Position numbers and translations under genes: made by a program
Source of the DNA: Longimicrobium sp.
GTDB taxonomy: Bacteria > Gemmatimonadota > Gemmatimonadetes > Longimicrobiales > Longimicrobiaceae
Direction: 5' to 3'
NCBI GenBank assembly: GCA_036389135.1
Contig: DASVQP010000018.1
Span: 1 to 64,000, forward strand
Length of the DNA stretch: 64,000 nucleotides
Notes under the pieces: model-generated
Seen by the model: only the letters and a program-made list of their open reading frames with translations
Told to the model about the DNA's origin: nothing
Databases searched by the model: none
Shown here: piece after piece, positions 55,868-63,814 of the stretch
How positions within the stretch are numbered: position 1 is the stretch's first letter
Layout of the letters: every line of letters begins with the position of its first letter

Positions 55868-56507
55868 CCCTTCCCTCCTGGTTCGAATCCGAGTGGAGCG
55901 CCGCCTTCACCGGCAGCCGTAGCGGCCCGGGGAGCCCGTCGCCGCGCGGGTCGGCCGCGCGCTCCGGGGGCGGCAGCAGGCGCAGCTCCACGGCGTCGGG
56001 GAGCTCCGTCGCCGCCGACCACCAGTCCACCCAGCGGTCCACCCCCTTGACCCGCGTCCGGTAGCGCACGTCCATCCCCGCAGCGCCCGGAGCGACCTCC
56101 AGCGTGTCCGTCGGGCCGCCCTCGATCATCCCGATCTCCGCCAGCAGCCCGTGGCGCGGCGCGGCAAAGCGGCGCTCTACCCAGAGCCGGATGCGGCGCG
56201 GGCCAGGGTGCAGCGTCCCGCCGTCGCCCACCACGAACGACAGCTCGTCCGCCGGGAGCGGGCCGTCGCGCCGGTCGATGCCGCGAAAGGGTCCGCCCTG
56301 GTCCAGCGTGGCGGCCCCGGCGAGCCACGTCGTGAGCGCCTCCCGCGCGGCGACGGCGGGAAGCACGCGCTCCCTTTCGCGCACCACCCGGTCGCGCGAT
56401 GCCGACACGGAGAGCAGGATCCCGTACGCCCCCGCCGTCACCGCCCCGGCGACGACGAGCGCGACCACCACCTCCAGCAGGGTGAAGCCGCCGCGCCGCG
56501 CCGTCAC
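55788..56507 (-). CDS. gspJ: Type II secretion GspJ-like minor pseudopilin
   Basis: The 239-residue protein has the prepilin leader VTARRGG^FTLLEVVVALVVAGAVTAGAYG. The soluble domain contains ELSFVVGDGGTLHPGPRRIRLWVERRF and a C-terminal part that reads on into gspK, overlapping it by 80 bases; the residues from about 210 onward look unlike a pseudopilin, so the ancestral stop may have been lost. The GTG start at 56507 overlaps the gspI stop as GTGA. Confidence 0.88.
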   Translation of the reverse strand: MTARRGGFTLLEVVVALVVAGAVTAGAYGILLSVSASRDRVVRERERVLPAVAAREALTTWLAGAATLDQGGPFRGIDRRDGPLPADELSFVVGDGGTLHPGPRRIRLWVERRFAAPRHGLLAEIGMIEGGPTDTLEVAPGAAGMDVRYRTRVKGVDRWVDWWSAATELPDAVELRLLPPPERAADPRGDGLPGPLRLPVKAALHSDSNQEGRDDASRTPGIRADCGAVGAGSGVCAGG

Positions 56508-56893
56508 GGCTTCACCTCGGGGAGCATCTCCGGCCGGTGGAAAAAGGTCTCCAGCGAGTATCCCCCGCCCTCCCACTCCACCCGCACCGCCGCCTGCACC
56601 AGCGCGGGCGACCCGGCGGCGGGCCTCAGCAGGGCGCTCCACCGGTAGCGGGCAAAGGGCGGCGCGAATGTGCCCCTGCGGGTGGTGAAGTAGAAGCTCA
56701 GCGAGTCGGCCGGGAGCAGCGACAGCTCCTCCATGCGCGACTCGGCGAGGGGCACCGCGTTCAGCGTGGCGGCGAGGTCGCCTTCGGAGCGCACCCCCGC
56801 CGTCACGGACTGGAGGAGCGGGACGAGCGCCACGCCCAGCAGGAGGAGCGCGATCGCCGCCTCCACCAGGGTGAAGCCGCGGTTACCTCGCAT
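56504..56893 (-). CDS. gspI: Type II secretion GspI-like minor pseudopilin
   Basis: The 129-residue pseudopilin has a leader MRGNRG^FTLVEAAIALLLLGVALVPLLQ. After the conserved Glu+5 helix comes a short beta domain (AESRMEELSLLP, WSALLRPAAGSPALVQAAVRVEWEGG). The start at 56893 overlaps the end of gspH by 11 bases. Its stop overlaps the gspJ GTG. Confidence 0.93.
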   Translation of the reverse strand: MRGNRGFTLVEAAIALLLLGVALVPLLQSVTAGVRSEGDLAATLNAVPLAESRMEELSLLPADSLSFYFTTRRGTFAPPFARYRWSALLRPAAGSPALVQAAVRVEWEGGGYSLETFFHRPEMLPEVKP

Positions 56894-57359
56894 GGCGCCG
56901 CCCCGTGCCCGTCCACGGATCGACCGAGAGCACCAGCCGATCGCTGCCGTGCTCGATGGTGACGCGGTCGGCCCGCGCCCGGCCCAGCGCGTCGAAGCGC
57001 ACCATCGTCTCCCGCCCGTTGCCGCCCGACAGCCGCGCGCCCTCGGCGAGCGGCAGGACGCCGGCGCGCAGGGTGTCGGGCGCCCGCTCGTCCTCGGGCG
57101 CGGTGATCGCGAACCAGGCCCCCGTCTTCGCATCCAGCACCACGTCCACCGGGACTCCGCGGCGGGCGGCATCGCCCCGCGCCTCGCGCCAGGCGCGCAT
57201 CAGCGCTTCGGCGGCGGCGCCGGTGCCGCGCTGGTTCGCCGGCCGGAACGCGGGAACCGTCGCCGCGAGCGCGATCCCCACGATGGCGAGGGCGACCAGC
57301 AGCTCGATCAACGTCATCCCGGCGCGTCCGCCGCAACGGCTGGTTCCCTTCGCCGTCAC
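56883..57359 (-). CDS. gspH: Type II secretion GspH-like pseudopilin
   Basis: The 158-residue pseudopilin has the leader ending AG^MTLIELLVALAIVGIALAATVPAF; GTG at 57359 gives a 14-residue leader and is preferred over the ATG at 57317, which would begin at the processed residue. The GspH domain (PVDVVLDAKTGAWFAI ... MVRFDALGRARADRVTIEHGSDRLVLSVDPWTG) is complete. It overlaps the gspD stop as GTGA. Confidence 0.92.
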   Translation of the reverse strand: MTAKGTSRCGGRAGMTLIELLVALAIVGIALAATVPAFRPANQRGTGAAAEALMRAWREARGDAARRGVPVDVVLDAKTGAWFAITAPEDERAPDTLRAGVLPLAEGARLSGGNGRETMVRFDALGRARADRVTIEHGSDRLVLSVDPWTGTGRRHAR

Positions 57360-58996
57360 GGTGGCTCGGGGCCCGGCGGCGTGGGCGCGGTTGCACGGGG
57401 AGGCGGCGGCGCCTGGGGGATGGGGGGTTCGGGCGAGCTCGGCGTCGGCCGGGGCGGAGCCGTCGGCGTGGCCGGGGCACGGCGGGCGGCCGCGGAATCG
57501 GCGGGCTCCCAGAGGAGCGGGATCGAGTCGCCGAGCGCACGATCCAGCCGCGGCGCGCGCTCGCGGACGCGCGCGGTGGCCTCTTCCACGTCCTCGTCGG
57601 TGCGCAGCACGTGCGGGATCAGGAAGAGGAAGAGCTCCGTGGTCGTGTTCCGCCGCTGCGTGGAGCGGAAGAGGTTGCCCAGGATGGGGATGTCGCGCAG
57701 GAAGGGGATGCCGGTGTTGGCGGAGGTGCGCTGCTGGTCGATCAGCCCGCCGATCACCACCGTGTGGCCGTCCTTTACCAGGAGGCGCGTCTCGGCCTCG
57801 CGGGTGCTGATGATGGGCGCCCCGAACTGCGTCTCCGCGGTGGCCGTGTTGACCTCCTGGAGCACCGACATGGTGACGTAGCCGTCCGGGTTGATGGTGG
57901 GCCGGATGGTGAGCTGCGTTCCCACGTCGCGGTACTGCACCACCTGGTCGCGCACGGCGCCGTCGGTGGGAAGGGCGCGGGAGATCTGGATGAAGGGCCG
58001 CTCGTCGCCCACCAGGATGCGCGCCTGCTCGTTGTTCTGCGCCAGGATCACGGGGCGCGAAAGGATCGTGACCTCGCCCGAAGCGGCCAGCGCGCGCAGC
58101 ACCACCTCGGCGCGGACGGCGCCCAGCCGCAGGACGCGCAGCACCACGTCGCCCGCCGAGCCGCCAGAGAGCTCGCCGCCGATGGTGGCGCCGGTGCGCG
58201 GCTCCAGCTGCTCCGGCACGCGCACGTCGACCCCCAGCCCGAACTGCCGGTCGCGCCGCACCTCGGCGATCAGCACCTCGATCAGCACCTGCAGCGGCCG
58301 CGTGTCCAGCTCGTCGACCGCCGCGCGGATCGTCTCGTAGTCCTGTGCCGTGGCGCGGATCAGCAGCGCGTTGGTGCGCGGATCGGGGACGATCTGCACC
58401 CCGCCCTGGAGCTGCGCGGAGACGGAGCGGTCGGTGGGGCGCGCGCCCTCCTCGGTCGATCCGTAGCGCCCGGCGCGCAGCTCCTCGGAAAGGGAGCGCA
58501 CCTCGCCCGGCGCGGTGCCGCCGCGGTCGCCGATCCCGAAGAGCGCGCCCACCGAGCGCGCGATGTCCTCGGCCGGGGCGTGGCGGAGGCGGTGGACCCA
58601 GATGCGCATCTCGCCGGGGGCGCCGCGCTGCACCCCGTTCTGCACCGGCTGCTGAGCCTGCCCCGCTCCCTCGGCCTGGACGATGCGCAGCAGCCCGCCG
58701 CCCTCGTCCACCAGGTTGAGCCCGTTGGCGCGCAGCAGGCTTTCCAGGTAGCTGCGCAGCATCGTGGGCGGCACCGGCGCGCCTGTGCGCAGCGTGACCG
58801 GACGCGAGGGGAGCTCGCCGAAGACGACGTTGAGCCCCGCCGCCTCGGCCAGTGCCGCCACGGCCAGGCGCATGTCGGTGCCCTGGAAGTCGATCTGCAC
58901 CCCCTGCGCGGTGCGCTCCACCCCCGTGCCCTGCGCGGCCGCAACGCCCGGAACCGCGAGGAGGACGGCCGCCGCGGCCCACCCCAGGCGCCTCAC
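57356..58996 (-). CDS. gspD: Type II secretion secretin
   Basis: The 546-residue outer-membrane secretin has a signal peptide (VLLAVPGVAAAQG), N0/N1-type domains (VQIDFQGTDMRLAVAALAEAAGLNVVF; PVTLRTGAPVPPTMLRSYLESLL), one further ring domain (MRIWVHRLRHAPAEDIARSVGALFG) and the secretin core ending PIISTREAETRLLVKDGHTVVIGGL, DIPILGNLF and LFLFLIPHVL. A Pro-rich tail follows. It is shorter than E. coli GspD (about 650), with fewer N domains. GTG start at 58996 overlaps the gspC stop. Confidence 0.95.
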   Translation of the reverse strand: MRRLGWAAAAVLLAVPGVAAAQGTGVERTAQGVQIDFQGTDMRLAVAALAEAAGLNVVFGELPSRPVTLRTGAPVPPTMLRSYLESLLRANGLNLVDEGGGLLRIVQAEGAGQAQQPVQNGVQRGAPGEMRIWVHRLRHAPAEDIARSVGALFGIGDRGGTAPGEVRSLSEELRAGRYGSTEEGARPTDRSVSAQLQGGVQIVPDPRTNALLIRATAQDYETIRAAVDELDTRPLQVLIEVLIAEVRRDRQFGLGVDVRVPEQLEPRTGATIGGELSGGSAGDVVLRVLRLGAVRAEVVLRALAASGEVTILSRPVILAQNNEQARILVGDERPFIQISRALPTDGAVRDQVVQYRDVGTQLTIRPTINPDGYVTMSVLQEVNTATAETQFGAPIISTREAETRLLVKDGHTVVIGGLIDQQRTSANTGIPFLRDIPILGNLFRSTQRRNTTTELFLFLIPHVLRTDEDVEEATARVRERAPRLDRALGDSIPLLWEPADSAAARRAPATPTAPPRPTPSSPEPPIPQAPPPPRATAPTPPGPEPP

Positions 58997-59526
58997 TGCG
59001 CCACTCCCTGCGGCGTGGCGGTGGTACGCAGCACTACGGTGGTGTCCGCGCCGGTGAGGGTGGCGGTGCCGGGGCCCACGCGCACCAGCCGGTAGCCCGC
59101 CAGCGACTGGCCCACGCGCAGCACGCGCCCCTGCCCGTCCACGCCGGCCACCACCGCCAGCCCGCCCCCGGGGAGCACCACCGTCCCCAGCAGGCGGAAC
59201 GACGCCGCCGGGGAGGGCCCCGCCGCCGGTTCCACGTACTCCGCCGCCGGGGCCTGGATGGGCGTGCCGACCGTCAGCCGGGGAGGCGAGCGCCGCCGGT
59301 CCGCGCGGAATGGGTCGCGCGACACCGCCGCCAGCACCGCGGCATCCGACCCGCCCCCGCGCTGCGCGATGCGCGGCATGGGCACCGGCTTGGCCGCGCG
59401 CGCGGAGGTGGGGAGCGGCTCCAGCCTGCGCGCACCCGCCGCCTCGCTCACGCACAGCGCCGCCGAGGCGACCAGCAGCCCGAGCGCGGCGCGGTTTGCG
59501 GTGGTCCACCCTGCAAAGAGCCTCAT
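58993..59526 (-). CDS. gspC: Type II secretion GspC-like inner membrane protein
   Basis: The 177-residue protein has one N-terminal transmembrane helix (RAALGLLVASAALCVSEAAG), then a linker and an HR domain-like beta unit (SFRLLGTVVLPGGGLAVVAGVDGQGRVLRVGQSLAGYRLVRVGPGTATLTGADTTVVLRT), which contacts the secretin N0 domain. The PDZ domain of E. coli GspC is missing. GGAGATGGA precedes the ATG at 59526. It follows a CACAGAG repeat and gspM. Confidence 0.82.
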   Translation of the reverse strand: MRLFAGWTTANRAALGLLVASAALCVSEAAGARRLEPLPTSARAAKPVPMPRIAQRGGGSDAAVLAAVSRDPFRADRRRSPPRLTVGTPIQAPAAEYVEPAAGPSPAASFRLLGTVVLPGGGLAVVAGVDGQGRVLRVGQSLAGYRLVRVGPGTATLTGADTTVVLRTTATPQGVAQ

Positions 59527-59561
59527 TCCATCTCCACGGATTCGGTTAACGGCAAACAGCA

Positions 59562-59643
59562 TCACACAGAGAACACGGAGGGAACTGCAAGGGACAGAGA
59601 ACCCCTTTTCCGTTCTTTCAGGTAACTCTGTGGCTCTGTGTGA
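59562..59643. repeat. CACAGAG-type inverted repeat, copy 7 (inside the operon)
   Basis: Arms TCACACAGAGAACACGGAG and CTCTGTGGCTCTGTGTGA lie between gspM and gspC, two genes on the same strand. Unlike the other copies, it is not between convergent genes. Confidence 0.88.
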
Positions 59644-59652
59644 GGCAGCAGT

Positions 59653-60240
59653 TCATAGCGCTGCTCCGGCGCTGTCGGCGGCGAGGGTGAAGCCGGTCGC
59701 GACGAAGCGGAAGGAGATCGATGCGGCGGACGTTTCGCGCGACATCGATTCCAGCCGAAGCTCGCGCACCTGCACCAGCTTGGGCCCCGTCTCCAGCAGC
59801 CGCAGGAAGGTGAGCACCTCCTGCAGATCCGCCTCGCCGCTCACCACCACGGGCAGCGCGGTCAGGCCGGCGCCGGCGTCGCGGGTGGTGGCGGGCTCCA
59901 CCGAGCGGAGGGACGCGCCGCCCATCCCGGCCAGCCGCCGCAGGTAACCCGCGAGCGCCGCGGCCGCCGCGCCGTCGTCGCCGCCGCCGATCAGGCGGGG
60001 AGCCTCGCTCAACAGCCGCTCGGCGCCCGCGCGGAACTCCTCCGGATGGCGGCGCGCGGAGGCCACCAGCGCCAGCTCGCGCTCCAGCAGTGCGCGTTCC
60101 GTCGTCACACGCTCGCCCGTATCGGACACCGCATCCAGGTACGGACGCACACCGAACGCCCACGCCAGCCCCGGCACCAGGATCATCGCGCCGATGACGA
60201 CGGCGCGACGGTCGCGGGGGTTGAGGCGGGGCGCGTTCAC
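59653..60240 (-). CDS. gspM: Type II secretion GspM-like protein
   Basis: The 195-residue protein has an N-terminal transmembrane helix (AVVIGAMILVPGLAWAFGV), then a coiled coil (YLDAVSDTGERVTTERALLERELALVASA) and a ferredoxin-like C-terminus (VVVSGEADLQEVLTFLRLLETGPKLVQVRELRL). It stabilises GspL and the platform. GTG at 60240 overlaps the gspL stop in GTGA. It is one of the more diverged components, so the name rests on layout and position. Confidence 0.85.
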   Translation of the reverse strand: MNAPRLNPRDRRAVVIGAMILVPGLAWAFGVRPYLDAVSDTGERVTTERALLERELALVASARRHPEEFRAGAERLLSEAPRLIGGGDDGAAAAALAGYLRRLAGMGGASLRSVEPATTRDAGAGLTALPVVVSGEADLQEVLTFLRLLETGPKLVQVRELRLESMSRETSAASISFRFVATGFTLAADSAGAAL

Positions 60241-61625
60241 GGGCGCGTCTCACGGGTGGCGGCGATGTCGAAGCGCTCCCCCGCGTCCCCCGCCTCCCAG
60301 CGTACCGGCGCCGCCAGCGCGACCCGCGCCAGCCGCGGCGATGCTTCCAGCGCCGGCACCACAGCCGACGCCGAGCGCGCGATCCCGCCCAGCCGCACGC
60401 TCACCGAGTCGGCCGTCAGCGTGGTGAGGTGCGCGGAGTCCGGAAGGGCGCGGGCCAGCGCGGCCACCTCCGCCGTCCACTCCGGCGCGTCGCGCTCCAG
60501 CGCGGCGAGCGCGGTGAGGCGCATCCGCACCTCTTCGACCCCGGCGCGCGTCTCGCGGGCGCGGCGCACGGCGGGCGCGATCTCGGCCCTGCGCGCCAGA
60601 ACCGCATCCAGCTCGCGCTGCAGCCCGTGCAGGTGGAACCCGGCCGCGATCACGAGGAGGAGCGCCGAAGCCGCCACCAGCACCACGTTCCTCTTCTGCT
60701 GCAGGCGCGCGCGAGCCCGGACCATCGCCGCGGGCATGAGCTGCGGGACGGAGTCGCGGGCCAGCGCCGCCCCCAGCGCGAGCACCGCCTCCGCCGGGAT
60801 CCGCTGCACCCCGGCGGCGGCGAGCGGGGGCGGCGCATCCCCGCGCCGTGAGAGCGCGTCGCGGAGCGCGAGGTCGTCCTCCGCCGCCCCGCACACCACC
60901 AGCCCGTCGAGCGGCGACCACTCCGCGGCGGGCCTCAGGGTGGCCACGATGCGCTCGGCCAGCGACGCCGCGTCCTCCTCCGGCCCGGCGGCGATGGGAT
61001 GGACCGCCTCCAGCGTGCCGTCGCGCAGGATCACCACCTCTACACCTGCACGGGTGCGAGCCACCGCGCCCACACGCCCGCGCCGCGCCGCCGGCACCCG
61101 CGCGCGCACCGCCTCCGCCAGCGCGACGGCGGCGGGGACGATGCGGCCCAGCGTGAATCCGCACGCCTGCGCCGCCGCGCCCACCGCCTCTACGATGGCC
61201 TCCGGGGCAACCGTGGCCAGCGTCGCGGCAGGGGCACCGGCGCGGACCCGTTCCACGCGCACCGCATCCGCCACCAGCGACTCGTCGCGCACGGCGAAGT
61301 GGCGGCGCGCGTTTTTGGCCACCAGCGCGCCCAGCTCCGCCCTGCGCACGGGCGGGAGCGGGACGACCTTGGCATGTGCCAGCCGCCCCAGAAGCGCCAC
61401 GTCCAGCGTGCCACCCGACGTGCCCAGCGCCCCCGCCAGCGCCGCGAGCGCCTCGTCCAGCTCCGGCCAGTCCCCCGCGCGCGTGGCGGGCGACAGGTCG
61501 CTCTCCAGCACCTCGGGCATGCGCGCCGCCGGTCCGCTCACCGCCACCATCCGCACAGGCGCCAGCGCGATCGCCAGCTGTACGCGACGTAGCGGTTTGC
61601 GGTCGGTCGAATCGGTGCGTGTCAT
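60237..61625 (-). CDS. gspL: Type II secretion GspL-like protein
   Basis: The 462-residue protein has an actin-like cytoplasmic domain (about 1-320), a transmembrane helix (NVVLVAASALLLVIAAGF, about 325-342) and a periplasmic coiled-coil/ferredoxin-like part. In type II secretion GspL couples the GspE ATPase to the inner membrane platform. The layout also matches PilM/PilN fused, as in type IV pili. It is followed by gspM with a 4-nt overlap. Confidence 0.85.
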   Translation of the reverse strand: MTRTDSTDRKPLRRVQLAIALAPVRMVAVSGPAARMPEVLESDLSPATRAGDWPELDEALAALAGALGTSGGTLDVALLGRLAHAKVVPLPPVRRAELGALVAKNARRHFAVRDESLVADAVRVERVRAGAPAATLATVAPEAIVEAVGAAAQACGFTLGRIVPAAVALAEAVRARVPAARRGRVGAVARTRAGVEVVILRDGTLEAVHPIAAGPEEDAASLAERIVATLRPAAEWSPLDGLVVCGAAEDDLALRDALSRRGDAPPPLAAAGVQRIPAEAVLALGAALARDSVPQLMPAAMVRARARLQQKRNVVLVAASALLLVIAAGFHLHGLQRELDAVLARRAEIAPAVRRARETRAGVEEVRMRLTALAALERDAPEWTAEVAALARALPDSAHLTTLTADSVSVRLGGIARSASAVVPALEASPRLARVALAAPVRWEAGDAGERFDIAATRETRP

Positions 61626-61648
61626 CTAGAATCCGGTCGGGGGCTGGC

Positions 61649-62851
61649 TCAAGGCACGTTCTGGATGCCGTAGATCGCCTGGAGGAGCGAGAGGGCGACG
61701 AAGCCGACGGCGCCGCCGAACGCCACGATCATCACCGGCTCCACCAGGCGGAGGAGGCGCTCCAGCGAGCGCTCCACCTCGCCCTCCATGGCCTCGGCGG
61801 CGCGCTCCAGCATCTCGGGAAGGCGGCCGCCCTCCTCCCCCACCTCCACCATCTGGAGGAAGGAGAAGGGGTACACGCCGCCGCGGCGCAGCGAGACCGC
61901 CAGCCCGTCGCCCGCTCGCACCTCCTCGCGCACCCGCAGCACGTCGGCGGCGACGGCGGCGTCGGACTGGGCCTCGGCGGCCGTCTCCAGCGCGGGGAGG
62001 ATCGGCATCCCGCTGCGCAGGAGCGTCGAGAGCGCCCGCGCCAGCCGCACCGCCGCCACGCTGCGTCGGATCTTCCCCGCGACCGGCGCGCGCAGGAGCG
62101 CCCGGTCCACGGCGAGGCGCCCTTCTTCGGTGGCGCGCACCGCCGTGAGCGCGGCGGCCAGCAGCACCGGCGCCATCAGCAGCGCCGGCCACCAGCGCCC
62201 CGCGAAGTCGCCCGTCGCCAGCAGGAGCGCGGTGGAGCGCGGGAGCTGGGAGCCGGTGTCGGCCAGCAGCTCCACGAAGCGCGGCAGGACCTGCACGAAG
62301 AGTGTCGCCAGCGCCGCGGCCCCGACCAGCACCATCACCGCCGGGTACAGCATGGCCGATGCGAGGCGCGCCCTAAGCGCCTGCTCGCGCTCCAGCTGCA
62401 CGGCGAGGCGGTCCAGCGACTCGGCCAGGTAGCCGCCGCGCTCGCCCGCGCGCACCATCCCCACGGCGAAGCGGGGGAAGATCTCCGGGTGCTCCGCCAT
62501 CCCCTCGGCCAGACGCGCCCCGCCGCGGACGCGTGCGCGCACCTCGGACACCGCGGCCGCCACGTCGTTCCTCCCGGCAACGCGCGCCACCGCTCCCAGG
62601 GCGCGGTCCAGCGGAAAGCCCGCGGAGAGGAGCGTCGCCAGATAGCGGATCGACTCCACCATCTCCGCGCGCTTTCCGCGCCCGCCGCCGCGGCGCTCCC
62701 CCGCCTCCCGCGCGGGAGCGGGCGCCACCTCCAGCGGGTACAGCCCCCGCGCCCCGAGCGCGCGCTCCAGCGCCGCGGGCGAAGCCGCTTCCTCCACGCC
62801 TCGGAGCGTGCGGCCGGCCGCATCGGCGGCGCGCCAGGCGAAGGAGGGCAC
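61649..62851 (-). CDS. gspF: Type II secretion platform protein GspF
   Basis: The 400-residue polytopic protein has the two repeated GspF domains. The first has SIRYLATLLSAGFPLDRALGAVARV and MVRAGERGGYLAESLDRLA; the second ARALSTLLRSGMPILPALETAAEA and MVEVGEEGGRLPEMLERAAEAMEGEVERSLERLLRLVEPVMIV. Three transmembrane helices follow the first, middle and last parts. It forms the inner membrane platform together with GspL/M. 5 bases separate its start from the gspG stop. Confidence 0.96.
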   Translation of the reverse strand: MPSFAWRAADAAGRTLRGVEEAASPAALERALGARGLYPLEVAPAPAREAGERRGGGRGKRAEMVESIRYLATLLSAGFPLDRALGAVARVAGRNDVAAAVSEVRARVRGGARLAEGMAEHPEIFPRFAVGMVRAGERGGYLAESLDRLAVQLEREQALRARLASAMLYPAVMVLVGAAALATLFVQVLPRFVELLADTGSQLPRSTALLLATGDFAGRWWPALLMAPVLLAAALTAVRATEEGRLAVDRALLRAPVAGKIRRSVAAVRLARALSTLLRSGMPILPALETAAEAQSDAAVAADVLRVREEVRAGDGLAVSLRRGGVYPFSFLQMVEVGEEGGRLPEMLERAAEAMEGEVERSLERLLRLVEPVMIVAFGGAVGFVALSLLQAIYGIQNVP

Positions 62852-62856
62852 GCCGG

Positions 62857-63288
62857 CTACCGCGCGGAGACGTCTGCGTTCTCGCCCTCGCCGCCCTCGC
62901 GCCCGTCGCGCCCCAGCGTGAGGAGCTCGTAGCCGCCGGCGTCCTCGCGGGCGGGGCTGCGGTAAACGTACGCGGCCCCCCAGGGATCCTTGGGCACGTC
63001 GCGCTTGAGGTACGGCCCGCGCCAGTCGCGCGGCACGGGAGCGGTCTCTGGGCGCTTCACCAGCGCGGCGAGCCCTTGCTCGGTGGTGGGATAGGCGTCG
63101 TTGTCCAGCCGGTACGCCTCCAGCGCGGACCCCAGCATCTCGATCTGCGCGCGCGCGGTGCTGTCCTTGGCCCGTCCCACGTGGCGAAACACGTTGGGCG
63201 CCACCAGCGTGGCGAGCACCGCGATCACGATGATCACCACCAGGATCTCCACCAGCGTGAACCCCGCCGTCTTTCGGGTGTGATGCAT
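62857..63288 (-). CDS. gspG: Type II secretion major pseudopilin GspG
   Basis: The 143-residue protein has the prepilin leader MHHTRKTAG^FTLVEILVVIIVIAVLATLVAPNVF, and a GspG C-terminal domain containing the TTEQGLAALV motif, the calcium-loop region RDWRGPYLKRDVPKDPWGAAYVYRSP and a Gly-rich end. It assembles into the pseudopilus that pushes substrates through GspD. It lies 526 bases downstream of gspE, with the repeat island between them. Confidence 0.97.
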   Translation of the reverse strand: MHHTRKTAGFTLVEILVVIIVIAVLATLVAPNVFRHVGRAKDSTARAQIEMLGSALEAYRLDNDAYPTTEQGLAALVKRPETAPVPRDWRGPYLKRDVPKDPWGAAYVYRSPAREDAGGYELLTLGRDGREGGEGENADVSAR

Positions 63289-63324
63289 CGGTTCTCGGGT
63301 TGGTTGTGCGAGTGCCAGTTCCAG

Positions 63325-63387
63325 GTGCCTGGTGCCTAGTGCCTAGTGCCTAGTGCTAAGTCCTAAGTCCTAAGTCCTGAGTGCCTC
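63325..63387. repeat. Nine imperfect heptads (GTGCCTA / GTCCTAA)
   Basis: Units begin at 63325, 63332, 63339, 63346, 63353, 63360, 63367, 63374 and 63381: GTGCCTG, GTGCCTA three times, GTGCTAA, GTCCTAA twice, GTCCTGA, GTGCCTC. They share a 7-base period and a GTSCTRA consensus. Confidence 0.92.
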
Positions 63388-63398
63388 CGTTGCCCCCA

Positions 63399-63596
63399 TT
63401 TGTCATCCTGAGAGAGCCACCCCGCCCAACTCCGGGACGCACTCCACACTCCTGCGGCGACCGAAGGATCTAGCCGGCGAGGCAAGAGGACGGCGAAACA
63501 TGACGAACCCCTCGGCACGCGCATTAGATCCTTCGCTCCGCGCCACGGTTTGGTCGAGGTGCGAGTACGGAGCAGCGCCTCACTCAGGATGACAAA
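63399..63596. mobile_element. MITE-like element, 198 bp
   Basis: Perfect 14-bp terminal inverted repeats TTTGTCATCCTGAG (63399-63412) and CTCAGGATGACAAA (63583-63596). The interior has GGATCTAG and ATTAGATCC arms but no gene. A fragment with the right end appears at about 49775-49795. The ends match a sequence type that is common in many bacterial genomes. Confidence 0.82.
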
Positions 63597-63609
63597 TGAA
63601 CGAGGGGGT

Positions 63610-63720
63610 GCCCGCCTCCCGCGAGCCCGCTTCAGCGGTCTTCCCGTGGTTCCAGCCGGGGGATTCATCCCCCGGGTTCGGGCATCGGTTGACGCGCCGG
63701 GTGAATTCATCCCCCCGGCG
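63610..63720 (-). repeat. Composite REP-like element, copy 4 (partial)
   Basis: GCCCGCTTCAGCGG-type hairpin, then CTTCCCGTGGTTCCAGCC and GGGGGATTCATCCCCC, GAATTCATCCCCC. It has the left half of the composite but not the 53-nt right unit. Confidence 0.72.
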
Positions 63721-63736
63721 TTCCCGCGCCGGGCCC

Positions 63737-63813
63737 ATTCCCCATTCCCCATTCCCCATTCCCCATTCCCCATTCCCCATTCCCCATTCCCCATTCCCCA
63801 TTCCCCATTCCCC
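63737..63813. repeat. Eleven perfect heptads ATTCCCC
   Basis: Eleven exact head-to-tail copies of ATTCCCC over 77 bases. It ends one base before the gspE stop codon (63815-63817). In the transcript it reads as GGGGAAU repeats. Confidence 0.97.
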
Positions 63814-63814
63814 C

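Larger units (their letters stand above)
63289..63814. other. Repeat island between gspE and gspG
   Basis: No gene is seen in 526 bases that separate two operon genes. It contains imperfect heptads at 63325-63387, a MITE-like element at 63399-63596, a REP composite at about 63610-63720 and a perfect heptad array at 63737-63813 touching the gspE stop. Confidence 0.8.

Noticed and set aside
55873-55890. GGTTCGAATCC, a tRNA T-loop-like string
   Set aside because: It lies within gspJ coding sequence near the gspK start; no acceptor stem, anticodon arm or CCA-adjacent pairing is present.
63325-63813. CRISPR-like array
   Set aside because: Repeats are 7 bases long and adjoin without unique spacers; no cas genes are near.
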